From assembly GCF_013522925.1 (NCBI RefSeq), contig NZ_JAAMQU010000004.1, positions 310,001 to 374,000 of the forward strand: 64,000 nt of DNA, read 5' to 3'. The DNA is from Pseudomonas japonica. GTDB taxonomy: Bacteria; Pseudomonadota; Gammaproteobacteria; Pseudomonadales; Pseudomonadaceae. A program made the position numbers and the translations under genes. Numbering within the stretch: the stretch's first letter is position 1; every line of letters starts with the position of its first letter. Shown here piece by piece: positions 63,268 to 64,000 of this stretch. The notes beneath the pieces are model-generated. The model searched no databases, had not been told where the DNA came from, and saw only the letters and a list, made by a program, of their open reading frames with translations.

Positions 63268-64000
63268 TCATTCCTTGGGAAAACTGATCCTGAAGCGTGC
63301 GCCGCCCAACGGCGAGTCTTCGAGGGTAAGGGTGCCGTGGTAACTGCGAATGATGTCGTGGGCAACCGCCAGGCCGATCCCCTGCCCCGGATGTTGCCGG
63401 TCCAGCCGTTCCCCCCGCTGAAGGATACGGCTGCGCTGCTCCGGCGGAATACCTGGCCCGTCGTCCTCGAGCAGCAGCTCCAGGCGCCGGCCGATCACGC
63501 TCAGGCTCACGCTCACATCCTCCAGGCACAAACGCCAGGCGTTCTCGAGCAGGTTGCCCAAAAGCTCCATCAAGGCGCCCTCCTCGATCGGCAGTACACC
63601 CGGTGGGTCGAGGGCGATATGCAGCTGCACGGGCTTGTCCGGGTACACCTTGCGCAGGCTTGCCGCCAGGCTATCGAGCACCGGGCGCACGGCCACCTGC
63701 CGCCGCACCAGCCCGCCGTGGCGCACATTGGCCCGTTGCAACTGGTAGTCGATCTGCTGGCTCATGCGTGCCACCTGCCCGCGCAGGATCGCCGCCTGCT
63801 TGCCTTCCTCGCTGTGCGGAGAGTCACTAGCCAGGGTTTCGCCGATGCCCTGGAGCACACTCAACGGGGTTTTGAGGCTGTGGGCCAGATCACCGAGGGA
63901 ATCCCGGTAGCGCTGGCGCTGTTCGCCTTCACTGGCCAGCAAACGGTTGAGCGAGCGGGTAAGGCGCAGCAGTTCGCTGGGATGGCGCTCGCTCAGCCCC
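63268..64000 (-). CDS. PhoQ-like sensor histidine kinase, 5' part outside window
   Basis: The last 243 or so residues: end of HAMP (LSERHPSELLRLTRSLNRLL), phospho-acceptor GDLAHSLKTPLSVL, N-box NLLENAWRLCL, and G-boxes DDGPGIPPE and GQGIGLAVAHDI. The His-Ser-Leu-Lys variant in place of HELRTP is typical of PhoQ-type kinases, and phoPQ lies next to dctA in P. putida relatives. Frame stays open to the last base of the window. Confidence 0.88.
   Translation of the reverse strand, partial: GLSERHPSELLRLTRSLNRLLASEGEQRQRYRDSLGDLAHSLKTPLSVLQGIGETLASDSPHSEEGKQAAILRGQVARMSQQIDYQLQRANVRHGGLVRRQVAVRPVLDSLAASLRKVYPDKPVQLHIALDPPGVLPIEEGALMELLGNLLENAWRLCLEDVSVSLSVIGRRLELLLEDDGPGIPPEQRSRILQRGERLDRQHPGQGIGLAVAHDIIRSYHGTLTLEDSPLGGARFRISFPKE

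Overview
The window is chromosomal DNA of a Pseudomonas, most likely from the P. putida or P. fluorescens group. The evidence is the GC-rich coding sequence, the right-hand block phoQ-like kinase / dctA / SprT-like protease / ttcA, and chromosomal familiar genes such as kfrA-like, nhaA, and ECF sigma factor SigF with NrsF. No tRNA, rRNA or CRISPR array was seen. The species call is inference.

Left part (1-41 kb) is a patchwork of accessory genes with much decay. It opens with a short-chain dehydrogenase and divergent LysR gene. A Gabija-type defence pair follows: gajA (OLD-family ATPase/TOPRIM nuclease) and gajB (UvrD-like helicase, broken by a one-base frameshift). Next come a conserved 111-residue protein, a KfrA-like coiled-coil DNA-binding protein, a GGDEF-EAL protein, NhaA and an MscS channel. 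After these come a decayed BCCT transporter, a second SDR/LysR pair, a GAF histidine kinase, an Lrp regulator beside a frameshifted LysE exporter, and several regulator/enzyme pairs. A CLC-F type fluoride exporter has a clear fluoride riboswitch, an expression-platform hairpin and a sigma70 promoter. Three large secreted AlgE-type proteins (beta-helix A-module plus RTX R-modules) lie between 20.6 and 33.5 kb, with a fourth reduced to an R-module fragment. All three intact copies have lost most residues known to be catalytic in mannuronan C5-epimerases. A tyrosine recombinase with an internal amber codon sits among them.

At 35.7-39.5 kb there is a metal-stress island. SigF and its membrane anti-sigma factor NrsF face a bufferin operon: BufA1 peptide, DUF692/MNIO modifying enzyme, DUF2063 partner and DoxX. 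Both transcription units carry the same promoter pattern GTAACC-N16-CGAA, so SigF probably drives both.

At 45.1-59.6 kb lies a catabolic cluster that I read as the oxidative D-apiose pathway. A GntR regulator and a ribose-type ABC importer with a DUF2291 protein are joined by a Gfo/Idh/MocA dehydrogenase, an ApnL-like lactonase split into two overlapping genes and an ApnO-like oxidoisomerase. Next come a TIM-barrel decarboxylase candidate (OiaC-like), L-erythrulose kinase (DhaK type), a TPI-like and an RpiB-like tetrulose-phosphate isomerase, and an MFS transporter. Together these would turn D-apiose into D-erythrose 4-phosphate. The two main promoter regions share the 11-mer GATGATGGTAT, a candidate GntR operator element.

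The right end (60-64 kb) is core genome: ttcA, a SprT-like metallopeptidase, dctA with a sigma54 promoter and two upstream dyads, and the 3' part of a PhoQ-like sensor kinase that runs off the window.
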